In this document: in pieces, positions 9,417 to 17,680 of the stretch
Numbering within the stretch: position 1 is the stretch's first letter
How the letters are laid out: every line of letters begins with the position of its first letter
Virus record (IMG/VR): IMGVR_UViG_3300019360_000008
Span: 1 to 64,000 of that record
DNA: 64,000 nucleotides
From: a virus
Direction: 5' to 3' (one strand)
Translations under genes and position numbers: made by a program
The notes under the pieces: model-generated
Told to the model about the DNA's origin: nothing
Database searches by the model: none
What the model saw: the letters and a program-made list of their open reading frames with translations, nothing else

Positions 9417-11047
9417 TGTCAACGAACGCCAAAACGGTTCGCGCAGAGGTACTGATCAACTCAGCCGTCGTACCGGTGTCGCAAGTCGTCTTGCGACACC
9501 GGGTAAATGAATTACCCCAGGTTACTTTCAACCTTCAGATCGACAACCGTAGCGAAGGCTCAACCGAGATCAATCTGCCCCTCTTCACCAAGTTCGTGGG
9601 GGACCAGCAGGAATATCTAATCAACCGTTTTCGTACCTTTAACTTTAATGATCTGTCCAATCAGGGTACGATCGACAAGGCCCTGCGGGCCGACCTGGCC
9701 GTGCGGGTCGTGGACGGGGACGACAAGGTCCTGAACTTCTCGGGCTTCCTGTCGCAGCCCAGCTTTTCAGTCTTGCAAGGGGAGCTTGGGCTTACGTTCA
9801 ACGGTATTCATAGCATGGCCGCCATGCAGAACCTCAACCTGCAGCTCTACACGCTGATCCAGCTTTACGCGGTCCGTAACCTCACGATCCCGACCGGCAC
9901 CAACGAATCCTTCAACTCGATCGGCACCCACGTGGATGCCATTCTGCAGAACATCTTCACTCAATTCGAGACGGCACTCAATGTCAGCTCACGCAACTTT
10001 ACCGAGCTTGCCGCCACCCACCAGATCAATAAGGCAGTATACACGAAGTTCGTGAAGAACTTCTTGGACGTCAGTAAGGGACGCACCATAATGCCCCTGG
10101 TGAGCGATCTACTCCCGGCTCAACTCCGCGGTTCCGTGCAGGCTCGGGTTGATGGAGAGATCGAGAGGCAACTGCTCGGCGGACAGAACTTCTTAGATAT
10201 TGTACTGCAAGGCTTTATACCGTCGTTCAAGCTCCAGATGAACTCCAACTGGAACGGACAGACATGGATGGAAGTCATTCGTACTCATGAGGATGTGGGT
10301 CAACGTGTCGTCGTGGCACCTATCGAGAACATCAAGTTCGACGTGGCCGCGTCTATCGAAGCTCCGCTACAGCGCGTCTATGTCCGCTGCGGCCGGCTAG
10401 AACTCTATGGCTTGCTCGACCAACTTTCTAACGGCAATGACTTGCGACAGATGGCCGCGTTCCCGCCCATCACGGATGCGGAGATCAAAGGACAAGCTCC
10501 TGAGTTGGCACCGGGCGTTGCGTACATGGTTGACGCTCCGGAGTGGCTGCAGGACAGCGTGACCACGGCGGACACGCTCAGTCCGACGGACAACTCAGAT
10601 CACACGCTATCCGCCACACTGTCCAAATTCCGTGCCCAAGAGCAGTCCTTCCGGAACGTACAGGAGCAACGGCAACCCATCCTGCAATGGTTGGCTGAAT
10701 TCACCTACAAGGATCACTACCTGCGGTACACCAGCGCATTCGTGACAACTCCGTTAATGCTAGGAGTCGAAGTCGGCAAGACCTACTTGGTGAAAGCGCT
10801 GGACGGTACCGAGCTGTTCACTGGCTATCTGGTGGAAGTGTCTCATGCGATCACGATGGGACAGAAGGACGGTGTCGCTCGAACCAATCTTACGTTCTCC
10901 CACGTCAAAATCAGCGGTGTCAGTCACAACGACTTGTCGTTAGCGCAATACGTCGCGCAGTCTCCGCAACTCGCGACCGTCGAGACCTTCACCCCATCTG
11001 CATCTTCCAAGATCCTGCCCGACACTGAGGAATTGGGTCAAGCCTGA
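9416..11047 (+). CDS. Baseplate hub protein (gpD / gp27-like)
   Basis: A 543-residue protein resembling the hub family (P2 late control gpD, T4 gp27) that forms the trimeric ring onto which the spike docks. The N terminus has the family's opening pattern of a beta strand, polar turn and a 'PQVTFNLQID' strand; the C terminus (residues about 440-505) has strands ending in EVSHAITMGQKDGVARTNLT, like the hub strand preceding the last barrel. The neighbours are tail genes on both sides. The next transcription unit starts just after its stop, with a promoter at 11052. Confidence 0.6.
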   Translation: MSTNAKTVRAEVLINSAVVPVSQVVLRHRVNELPQVTFNLQIDNRSEGSTEINLPLFTKFVGDQQEYLINRFRTFNFNDLSNQGTIDKALRADLAVRVVDGDDKVLNFSGFLSQPSFSVLQGELGLTFNGIHSMAAMQNLNLQLYTLIQLYAVRNLTIPTGTNESFNSIGTHVDAILQNIFTQFETALNVSSRNFTELAATHQINKAVYTKFVKNFLDVSKGRTIMPLVSDLLPAQLRGSVQARVDGEIERQLLGGQNFLDIVLQGFIPSFKLQMNSNWNGQTWMEVIRTHEDVGQRVVVAPIENIKFDVAASIEAPLQRVYVRCGRLELYGLLDQLSNGNDLRQMAAFPPITDAEIKGQAPELAPGVAYMVDAPEWLQDSVTTADTLSPTDNSDHTLSATLSKFRAQEQSFRNVQEQRQPILQWLAEFTYKDHYLRYTSAFVTTPLMLGVEVGKTYLVKALDGTELFTGYLVEVSHAITMGQKDGVARTNLTFSHVKISGVSHNDLSLAQYVAQSPQLATVETFTPSASSKILPDTEELGQA

Positions 11048-11051
11048 TAGG

Positions 11052-11080
11052 TTGACGGTGGACCTGAAATGAGGCATTAT
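11052..11080 (+). promoter_or_regulatory. Promoter, leaderless type
   Basis: TTGACG at 11052-11057, a 17-nt spacer and CATTAT at 11075-11080. The ATG at 11087 lies six bases after the -10 box, so transcription would begin at or next to the start codon of the sigma-like gene. The ATG at 11069 lies inside the promoter and is an unlikely start. Confidence 0.5.
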
Positions 11081-11086
11081 GCTGGC

Positions 11087-11860
11087 ATGCAGCAGGATGA
11101 CAGCAATACCAGGGACCGACAGGGACAAACCCGGCCAAATCCGGCCAGTATGCCCCAAGCGACTGACCTAAATACCAGGTACTTGCAGTGGCGAACCCGG
11201 CCAAATCCGGACAACATGTCACAGGTAATCAAGGCCCTGCAACCGCATATCGGTTACTCGGTTCAGGCCATCGGCGCTCACGGAGACCCGTACGTGAACA
11301 CAATGGCAAACGTCATCGCTGCCCAGGCCGTCAAAACTTACAACCCGGACATGCCCGGTGCGGCCGGTCTACATACTCACGTTAAGAACCAGCTGCAGCA
11401 GTTGACGCGCATCGCCCGCCGCTCACGGTCTGTCCTGCAGGTACCAGAACGAACACAGCTCGATGCACTCGCGATCCACAGGGCCAAGACCTCCTTCGAG
11501 GAGAAGCATGGCCGGGAAGCCGACGTTGCGGAGCTGGCGGACCACAGCGGATTCTCGGTCAAGCGCATCGAAAAGGTGCTGAAGCAGACCCGCGCCGTAC
11601 CGTCCGAATCCGCCGTCCCAGGCGACGATGAGCAAGACGCGGTCGATTTCACCCCGGAAGCTATGGACTATGTCTATCATGATGCCGACCATGTGGATCG
11701 CAAGATCTTGGAACATAAGACTGGTTACGGCGGGACAGATATTTTACCTCCTGCGCTGGTGGCCCAAAAGCTTGGGCTTACGCCGAGCCAGTTGAGCCGG
11801 CGGTCAGCCAGGTTGGCGCTCAAGATCAACGAACTAGAGCAGAGTTTACGAAGGTTGTAA
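11087..11860 (+). CDS. Sigma-70-like RNA polymerase factor
   Basis: A 257-residue protein resembling a divergent sigma factor that would redirect host RNA polymerase to phage promoters. After a repeated N terminus, residues about 30-110 resemble the helical N-terminal part of sigma-like factors. Residues 136-170 match sigma region 3 (FEEKHGREADVAELADHSGF then SVKRIEKVL), and residues 221-252 form a helix-turn-helix like region 4 (LVAQKLGLTPSQLSRRSARL). A classic region 2 is hard to see. I chose ATG 11087 over 11069 because the promoter ends at 11080. It sits between hub and wedge genes, so it may control late transcription in the manner of T4 gp55. Confidence 0.65.
   Translation: MQQDDSNTRDRQGQTRPNPASMPQATDLNTRYLQWRTRPNPDNMSQVIKALQPHIGYSVQAIGAHGDPYVNTMANVIAAQAVKTYNPDMPGAAGLHTHVKNQLQQLTRIARRSRSVLQVPERTQLDALAIHRAKTSFEEKHGREADVAELADHSGFSVKRIEKVLKQTRAVPSESAVPGDDEQDAVDFTPEAMDYVYHDADHVDRKILEHKTGYGGTDILPPALVAQKLGLTPSQLSRRSARLALKINELEQSLRRL
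11105..11236 (+). repeat. 66-bp tandem repeat in the sigma-like gene
   Basis: Two imperfect 66-base units encode 22 residues each (NTRDRQGQTRPNPASMPQAT... and NTRYLQWRTRPNPDNMSQVI...). A 17-base identity, AACCCGGCCAAATCCGG, occurs at 11128-11144 and 11194-11210, and AATACCAGG at 11105 and 11171, both exactly 66 bases apart. Confidence 0.85.
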
Positions 11861-11869
11861 ATTTGTGCT

Positions 11870-12292
11870 ATGGCTGCAGCGAAGACAACGATCACACGAG
11901 CCCTGAAGGCATTGAAAGACCTTCAGCTGTATCTGACTGCCAAAGTCAGGAAGCCGTTGACGTCGGAGGCGACCTCAGATGGAAAGGGTGGTGAGCTGCT
12001 CGCGCAGTACACCGATTACGACCTGCAGGTCAGCCGCGGTGAGATCCGAACATCTGCCGGGCGCTTCGAGACCTTGGCCGAATTCTGCCTGGCGCGGGAC
12101 TTCCGTAACACGCGGCGCAGTCGTCGCTATATTTACGTTCGTGGTCATCAGGAACGGCTGCGGGCCGCGTTGGCTATCGTGATTGAGTTTGCCGCACAGA
12201 ACCCAGACATGGATCTGGAAAAGCTGGTCGCCCAGAATCCAGACACCTTGCTTGCGGTGGATTACAAAACGCTCAAACAGGTTTTCTCATGA
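11870..12292 (+). CDS. Uncharacterised protein in baseplate cluster
   Basis: A 140-residue basic protein, helical, starting nine bases after the sigma-like gene and overlapping the gp25-like wedge gene by ATGA. Residues about 85-105 are Arg-rich (ARDFRNTRRSRRYIYVRG). No family is recognised. The spacing suggests co-transcription with the sigma-like gene and the wedge genes, so it could be either a baseplate component or a regulator. Confidence 0.6.
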   Translation: MAAAKTTITRALKALKDLQLYLTAKVRKPLTSEATSDGKGGELLAQYTDYDLQVSRGEIRTSAGRFETLAEFCLARDFRNTRRSRRYIYVRGHQERLRAALAIVIEFAAQNPDMDLEKLVAQNPDTLLAVDYKTLKQVFS

Positions 12293-12672
12293 GAGGCGTA
12301 CGCATCGATTTTAATAACGGCAGCTTCGACTTCAACGCTCCGGCACGCGACTTCGAGACGGCCGTTCAGAATGCACTGGTCAATGTCGCGACGGACCTGG
12401 GCTCCGATCCACTTTACCCGGATCGCGGCACCAACCTCCTGCTAGATGGAGTGTCCGGTCGCCTGATCAATAATGCATGGGCTAACCACTCGGCTAACTT
12501 CGCCGCGGTGCAGACTCTCGTGTTCTGCCAAACGGTGGATGACTCTGCTGATACGCACAGGCTGCAGAATTTCCTGCTTGCTCAGGCCAATATTGTTGGG
12601 CAGAAGCTTACGTTGTCGGCCCAAGCAGTTGCCGCCGATGGTCAACGTACTGGACTCATCACCGAAGTATAA
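12289..12672 (+). CDS. Baseplate wedge protein, gp25-like
   Basis: A 127-residue protein with the hallmark of the T4 gp25 / P2 gpW wedge family: a short beta start, then ETAVQNALVNVATDLGSDPL followed by PDRGTNLL, where the family keeps a helix, an acidic residue and a 'P..GtnL' turn. The length fits the family (about 100-140). The protein nucleates baseplate wedge assembly and contacts the sheath. It overlaps the gene before and is followed directly by the gp6/J-like wedge gene, as in many myoviruses. Confidence 0.75.
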   Translation: MRGVRIDFNNGSFDFNAPARDFETAVQNALVNVATDLGSDPLYPDRGTNLLLDGVSGRLINNAWANHSANFAAVQTLVFCQTVDDSADTHRLQNFLLAQANIVGQKLTLSAQAVAADGQRTGLITEV

Positions 12673-12673
12673 T

Positions 12674-14665
12674 ATGGCTGACAAAATTTCACTCTCAGAC
12701 TTCATGCCCGCTCCAGCGGACATCGACGCTGCGCGCATTGTCCAGGCTCGCGAAGTCGGCCGCATCTTCCTGAAGTCGTTCTGGCCCGAACTCGACACCC
12801 GACCTAACTCAGTGTTCGGTGACACGATGCTCACCCCTTGGGCTACCATGATGGCCGCGCTGGAAATAGCCCACGAACGCCGCGAATCCGACCTTAACCT
12901 GACCAATCTATCAAACGGCATCGTCTACAACAATGATTTCGCGCTCAAGTTCCTGGCCTCGCTTGGCGTTACCTCGCGGGGGTCCGTGAATACCACCGGG
13001 GTTGTCCGTATGCTGTTCACGGTCAACAAGCAGTACGTGATTGACCCTGCCTCGATTCTCACGTTCAACGGGGTGAACTACAGTTTCAATCCTGAAGAGG
13101 GTGATCCCATCGTGATCCAGCCTGTCGGTACCGTTGGGGCTCGCCGCGTCCTGACCCGCATCGGTGAAGGGCAGTACGTGGTTTACTTCCCGGTGTTCGG
13201 CGCTCCCGGCGGAACTGTCGCGGATGGTGCAGCCGCCACGCACAACATCTCACACTCCGAGCTGACTAGCATTGTGGCCGTCGGTGACTTTGATTCTGGG
13301 CTTCTGGAGGAAGACGTACCTCAGCTGGCCCGCAAAGCCAATCAGATCTTTTACTCGGCTTCGCTGACGACTCGCGGCGGCGCAATAAACTTCGTCCGTC
13401 AGCAGTTCCCCGCCATCCCTGGGATCTCGGCAGTCATCACGGGTGATACCGAGATGTTGCGCGACGTGACCAACCCGATGGGCATCCGGGAAGGTAAACT
13501 GGACCTCTTCGTGAAGTCCCGGACCTCCTACGCTGCCGCCGAACAGGTCATTACTCTGACGCTAGATACTGAGCTGGACGGCTGGGTCGGTAAGCTGTCC
13601 TTCCCGCAGCCGCCTTCATTCTACGATCTCAGTCGCGGCGTCTTCAAGGTTACGAACTTCGACAACGAGGAGTCGATCAATACGGTCTACGCCAAGTCGG
13701 AAGACCCGCGCGTAGACAACGTCGGCATCTCGTTCTCACGGCTGGAAACACTGGGCATCCTGGTGCATGACACCGATCCACAGAACTTTCAGAATCACGT
13801 GATAAGTACGATCACCAATGCATCTAACAACAGCGCAACCATGTCGGCTGAGGGCGTGTACGCCAGCAACATATTCTCGAACGTATTTGAACGATCCGTA
13901 TCCGTTACGTTCCAGAAGGTTGAGGTCGTTGAAGACGACGTCCTGGGTTCTGTTCTCGCGGCCGTAGCTCTTGCGGTTGACCTCAATACCCTTGAGACCA
14001 CCACGGTCTACTTCCTGCCGGACAACACCGGTACGCCGACGATCGGTCAGTCCCGTAAGGACTTCAACTTCGACAAGTTATTCCGTGGCCTGACCCTCAA
14101 GGTCAACAGCGCCCCCGGGGACTTCGTGGCAGCCGACCTGGTCGGTACCAAATTCACCTTCTCGTTCCGCGGGCAGACCGCTGAGTTTTCCGTCAACTTC
14201 TTGATTGACCCCGTGTTGACCAGCGTGGACGCCAAGCTCTCGGACCCAGAGAACAAGCCGGCCGCCGTGGATGTCCTGACGCGCTCGTTCATCCCCTGCC
14301 ACATCAATCAGTTCATCATCAATTACAGGGTGCCTGCAGGTACCACGGTGGATCTCGACACTGCGAAAGGTCAAATATTTCAGTACGTGAACGGTATCGC
14401 TTACCCTAATGCTTTCGAGGAGTCGGTGATCGGCAACATCATGATGGCCGCAGGTGCCAGCGGTATCACGTCACTGGTCAAGAGCGGCACCATATACCCC
14501 AGTCTGGCCAGCATCTTCGTCGACAAGGACGGAGTCGAAACTACTATTCCGCGCGAGATTAGTAGTTCGTTAGTCCCGAGCGTGAATGACTTCGGGGTGG
14601 GTGTCAAAAACCTAACCTATATCCTCGATTTCAACACCATCACCTTCAACGCCACCACGTTCTAA
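12674..14665 (+). CDS. Baseplate wedge protein, gp6 / gpJ-like
   Basis: A 663-residue wedge protein. The frame is open upstream to 12473, but that part is a shadow of the gp25-like gene; ATG 12674 (MADKISLSDF) begins right after that gene's stop. The order gp25-like then long J-like protein is conserved in contractile tails. The C-terminal part carries the pattern 'INQFIINYRVPAGTTVDLDT' followed by a loop and helix, similar to the J-domain that multimerises the baseplate ring. No Shine-Dalgarno is seen; translation may be coupled. Confidence 0.65.
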   Translation: MADKISLSDFMPAPADIDAARIVQAREVGRIFLKSFWPELDTRPNSVFGDTMLTPWATMMAALEIAHERRESDLNLTNLSNGIVYNNDFALKFLASLGVTSRGSVNTTGVVRMLFTVNKQYVIDPASILTFNGVNYSFNPEEGDPIVIQPVGTVGARRVLTRIGEGQYVVYFPVFGAPGGTVADGAAATHNISHSELTSIVAVGDFDSGLLEEDVPQLARKANQIFYSASLTTRGGAINFVRQQFPAIPGISAVITGDTEMLRDVTNPMGIREGKLDLFVKSRTSYAAAEQVITLTLDTELDGWVGKLSFPQPPSFYDLSRGVFKVTNFDNEESINTVYAKSEDPRVDNVGISFSRLETLGILVHDTDPQNFQNHVISTITNASNNSATMSAEGVYASNIFSNVFERSVSVTFQKVEVVEDDVLGSVLAAVALAVDLNTLETTTVYFLPDNTGTPTIGQSRKDFNFDKLFRGLTLKVNSAPGDFVAADLVGTKFTFSFRGQTAEFSVNFLIDPVLTSVDAKLSDPENKPAAVDVLTRSFIPCHINQFIINYRVPAGTTVDLDTAKGQIFQYVNGIAYPNAFEESVIGNIMMAAGASGITSLVKSGTIYPSLASIFVDKDGVETTIPREISSSLVPSVNDFGVGVKNLTYILDFNTITFNATTF

Positions 14666-14666
14666 C

Positions 14667-16430
14667 ATGGCAGTCCCTAAGAATGTTCGTTCGACCCGCG
14701 TGGGCTTGACGTTCGCACGGCTGGGCACGTTCTGGACCCATACGTTCAAGGACAAGGCCCAGGTGCGTCGGCTGGTCAACCTGGTTCACCAGACTACGGC
14801 TCTGCAACAGTTCGAGTCGACTGCCAACAACCTGGCTGGTATTTCCGGGGAGAAGGACAGGGTTGCCAACGTGGTAGTCTCGTACGACAAACGTGACATC
14901 ATCCAAGCCGGCGACAAGTTCTACAACGACGTGGGGCTCACGTACGGCGATCTCCAGAACTACCAGTTGGTCTATGGTGGCGGCGACACGCAGTTCTGGG
15001 CGCTGCCGATCAAGACCTTCATACCTTTCATCATCCAGTCCCGGACCCGTCGGTTGATCATCGGTATTGACTTCTTTGTCCTGAAGGACGAGTGGATTCT
15101 GTTCCGCTCCAATCCGGTCGACTTGTTCGGCAACGAATGGTTCCTGATTCAGAACGGCAAGCGGAAGAACCAAGGCTGGCTCCTGGAGCGTGCCGTAGGT
15201 GCTGCTCCGGCTGACACCATCGACCATGTGGTCAACTACGCTCGCAATGACCAATCTCCCCGCGCATTGGAGCTGGCGCTGGCGTCCGTGGCTGGCCTAA
15301 AGATACTGAAGACCGACGAACGACTTCTCATCGCCCGTCCGGATGGCCCGGTCACCACGTATACGTTTGAGAATGAGACGATCCGGGTCGGCTATCCGCA
15401 CGAACGGCTAGAGGTCGGCAAGCTGTACCGCAAGGACCACATCATCGGGACTGGCGTTAAGGTTTACCCTGGCGGTCCAACCAACCCGGCATGGTGGCGA
15501 GCGATCGACTGGCGCGGCGGACTCTCACTCGATCCCATTATCGATTTCAAGGGTCTCTTTCTGAAGGATGAGGACGTGACCGCCTATGCCTCCGGTACGG
15601 ACGCTGACAGCGTCGCTGGCAGCAAGGTACATGCACGGCTTGACCTCACTGGCAATTGGGACCTGGAGCATGTTTACTGGGACCGCGTTGCCGCACGGGA
15701 GACCAATCAAGGCTTTTTCCTGAACACGGTCCTCAGTCTGCTGACCGACCAGCAGGTCGCTTCGGCCCGGGTCGACGAGATTGGCACCGGGTATGCGGTT
15801 GATGACACGATCGTTCTGGCCGGCGGGACTTATACGGTGCAGGCGATTCTGCAGGTCACGGCGGTCGATATGTCCGGTGGTGTAACTGGTGTAAGTGTCC
15901 AGGAGGTTGGGGCTTACACGGTAACGCCTGAAAATTCTGTTCAGCAGGGTAGTACCAGCGGATCCGGTGTCGGTGCTGCCTTCACGCTCCTGTGGGCATA
16001 TAGTCCGAGCGCCTATGACGCCTTGGTGGAGCAAACGGCTCTGGCGAATCGGTTGAACCAGATCCTTGGCTATCCCAGGGAGCAGCTCAATCCCAAGGTA
16101 CTGCCACACAACAAGCTGGCTAATCCGATTGACATTTTCTTCCTCGCGGCCCTGAACCCGCGGTGTCTGGTAATCACACTAGATCAGCAAGTAATCCCTT
16201 ACGCGAACCAAGCTGCCCTGTTCCGGTACATAGCGCGAGAACTGCCGCTAGGCGTCTTGTCCATCGTGTTCTGTTACGGTCCCGGACTGCCAGAGGATAC
16301 GTTCGGTCTGGACGACTCAACCGAGGAAGTTTCGGTTATTGACTTCGATGCGGATGATCTACATCAACCCGAAGAGAACTTCGATCTGGTAAACAGCTTG
16401 GATGTCGTTTCGATCACGCAGGAGACATGA
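14667..16430 (+). CDS. Baseplate wedge-type virion protein with beta-repeat insert
   Basis: A 587-residue structural protein one base downstream of the gp6/J-like gene, a place usually held by the gp7-type wedge component. Residues about 370-445 (nt 15766-15998) contain a Gly-rich module (GTGYAVDDTIVLAGGTYTVQ ... GSGVGAAFTLLW) that recurs twice in the 1634-residue fibre protein further down. The rest is mixed alpha/beta without enzymatic motifs. An acidic C terminus follows residue 540. The gene ends the operon; the next gene has its own promoter. Confidence 0.55.
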   Translation: MAVPKNVRSTRVGLTFARLGTFWTHTFKDKAQVRRLVNLVHQTTALQQFESTANNLAGISGEKDRVANVVVSYDKRDIIQAGDKFYNDVGLTYGDLQNYQLVYGGGDTQFWALPIKTFIPFIIQSRTRRLIIGIDFFVLKDEWILFRSNPVDLFGNEWFLIQNGKRKNQGWLLERAVGAAPADTIDHVVNYARNDQSPRALELALASVAGLKILKTDERLLIARPDGPVTTYTFENETIRVGYPHERLEVGKLYRKDHIIGTGVKVYPGGPTNPAWWRAIDWRGGLSLDPIIDFKGLFLKDEDVTAYASGTDADSVAGSKVHARLDLTGNWDLEHVYWDRVAARETNQGFFLNTVLSLLTDQQVASARVDEIGTGYAVDDTIVLAGGTYTVQAILQVTAVDMSGGVTGVSVQEVGAYTVTPENSVQQGSTSGSGVGAAFTLLWAYSPSAYDALVEQTALANRLNQILGYPREQLNPKVLPHNKLANPIDIFFLAALNPRCLVITLDQQVIPYANQAALFRYIARELPLGVLSIVFCYGPGLPEDTFGLDDSTEEVSVIDFDADDLHQPEENFDLVNSLDVVSITQET

Positions 16431-16460
16431 CGCACAGCGCGTATTGTCGGAACTGGCGAC

Positions 16461-16489
16461 TTGATAGTCAGGTCGTGGCAGCGTAAACT
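16461..16489 (+). promoter_or_regulatory. Promoter, leaderless type
   Basis: TTGATA at 16461-16466, 17-nt spacer, TAAACT at 16484-16489; the ATG at 16498 lies eight bases after the -10 box. It is in the only sizeable gap (67 bases) of the wedge/fibre cluster. Confidence 0.5.
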
Positions 16490-16497
16490 TCCGTACT

Positions 16498-17109
16498 ATG
16501 GACACGATGAAACTGAGCCTGCGGCTCTCGACACACATTCGCATCCGAAACTTCGATGCAACGGGTAACCTCGTGCGTGAGATTCAAACTCATAATGATT
16601 TCACAAATGCCGCGGCTGATATTATCGCCACCGCACTACTTCGGTCCGGTCCCTCCGCTGTTACGTTCCTGTATGCTCGCTACGGTGGCGCCTTGAATTC
16701 AGGAAACGAAGGTATCATCGTTCCGGCCGACAACGACATCAAGAAGACCGTGCGGGGTGACTTTGTCGCCGCAGGTGGTCCTCGTGGCGGTCTGTGGGTT
16801 CCGCTCCTCGCGACCCCTATTCAATCATCTTCTGACACAACGATATACGTCGGCAATAGGGTCACCTACATGTTCCGTATTCCGTCGAATATCTCGGTAA
16901 GTCAAACCGAAGGCGCGACCTTCGACGCCTCCACCAGCTACATCGCCGCGTTGGGCCTGGCCGTCAGTCCGAACTTCAATAACAACCGTGCTGAGGACCT
17001 GATCATGACGGTCTTGCAATACCCGGATTTCACTCCCACGCCCGAGCCCTTCCTGGTGCCGATGAGCGGACAATCGGCCATCGACTACACGGTGAATTTT
17101 ATCTCATAA
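16498..17109 (+). CDS. Uncharacterised tail protein
   Basis: A 203-residue beta-rich protein with its own promoter. It looks like a small jelly-roll or fibre-attachment protein: alternating strands, few charges, many Ser/Thr/Asn, no catalytic motif. A second ATG three codons in (16507) is possible. It lies between wedge genes and the large fibre protein, now separated from the latter by an HNH endonuclease gene, so it and the fibre gene were probably adjacent before that insertion. Confidence 0.6.
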   Translation: MDTMKLSLRLSTHIRIRNFDATGNLVREIQTHNDFTNAAADIIATALLRSGPSAVTFLYARYGGALNSGNEGIIVPADNDIKKTVRGDFVAAGGPRGGLWVPLLATPIQSSSDTTIYVGNRVTYMFRIPSNISVSQTEGATFDASTSYIAALGLAVSPNFNNNRAEDLIMTVLQYPDFTPTPEPFLVPMSGQSAIDYTVNFIS

Positions 17110-17115
17110 AATCTT

Positions 17116-17679
17116 ATGCCATTTAAGGACCCAGCCAAGAGAGCCGAGGCTCGCCGCAAGTGGAAGCAGCAAAATCCACTGAAGGAGCTGGCGTACAATC
17201 GAAAAAGCGACAGAAAACGTCGCGAAAGAAAGTTGGTAAAGCTAAAACTTTGGCGCGAAGTAAACAAGGAAGTACTGGCAGCCAAGAGAAAAACCAAAAG
17301 ACAACTAGATCCTTCTGTACGTGCGAAGCAACGTGCGTATGAGACACGGCGAAGACAGGAAGATCCACAGTACAGGATTAGAAAAAATTTGCGTGATCGC
17401 ACCAGGACTGCGCTGATGAAAGGGCTTGGTAGAAAATCTGCGTCCACTTTGGCACTCATTGGGTGTTCGTGGGAATATCTGATGCTGCACATCGCCAGGC
17501 AGTTTCAGGCAGGCATGTCTTGGGAAAACTACGGACTGTGGGAGTTGGACCATAAGCAACCTTGCGCTAGTTTTAACCTGACAATTCCGGAGCAGCAACG
17601 CATTTGCTTCAACTGGTGCAACATCCAGCCGTTGTGGAAAACTGATAATAGAAGAAAGAGCGACAAGCTCGTAGCTTGA
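17116..17679 (+). CDS. HNH homing endonuclease
   Basis: A 187-residue Lys/Arg-rich protein. Residues about 142-187 carry the HNH-type phage endonuclease signature: WELDHKQPCASFNL, then CFNWCNIQPLWKTDN and a terminal RKSDKL, giving the first-His site (DH), the Asn and the final N/K pair. The N-terminal 95 residues are a basic DNA-binding helix-rich region. Such genes are free-standing homing endonucleases that spread by cutting homologous intergenic sites. It fits tightly (6 bases after one gene, 1 base before the next) and is visibly more AT- and Lys-rich than its neighbours, a sign of recent transfer. Confidence 0.8.
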   Translation: MPFKDPAKRAEARRKWKQQNPLKELAYNRKSDRKRRERKLVKLKLWREVNKEVLAAKRKTKRQLDPSVRAKQRAYETRRRQEDPQYRIRKNLRDRTRTALMKGLGRKSASTLALIGCSWEYLMLHIARQFQAGMSWENYGLWELDHKQPCASFNLTIPEQQRICFNWCNIQPLWKTDNRRKSDKLVA

Positions 17680-17680
17680 T

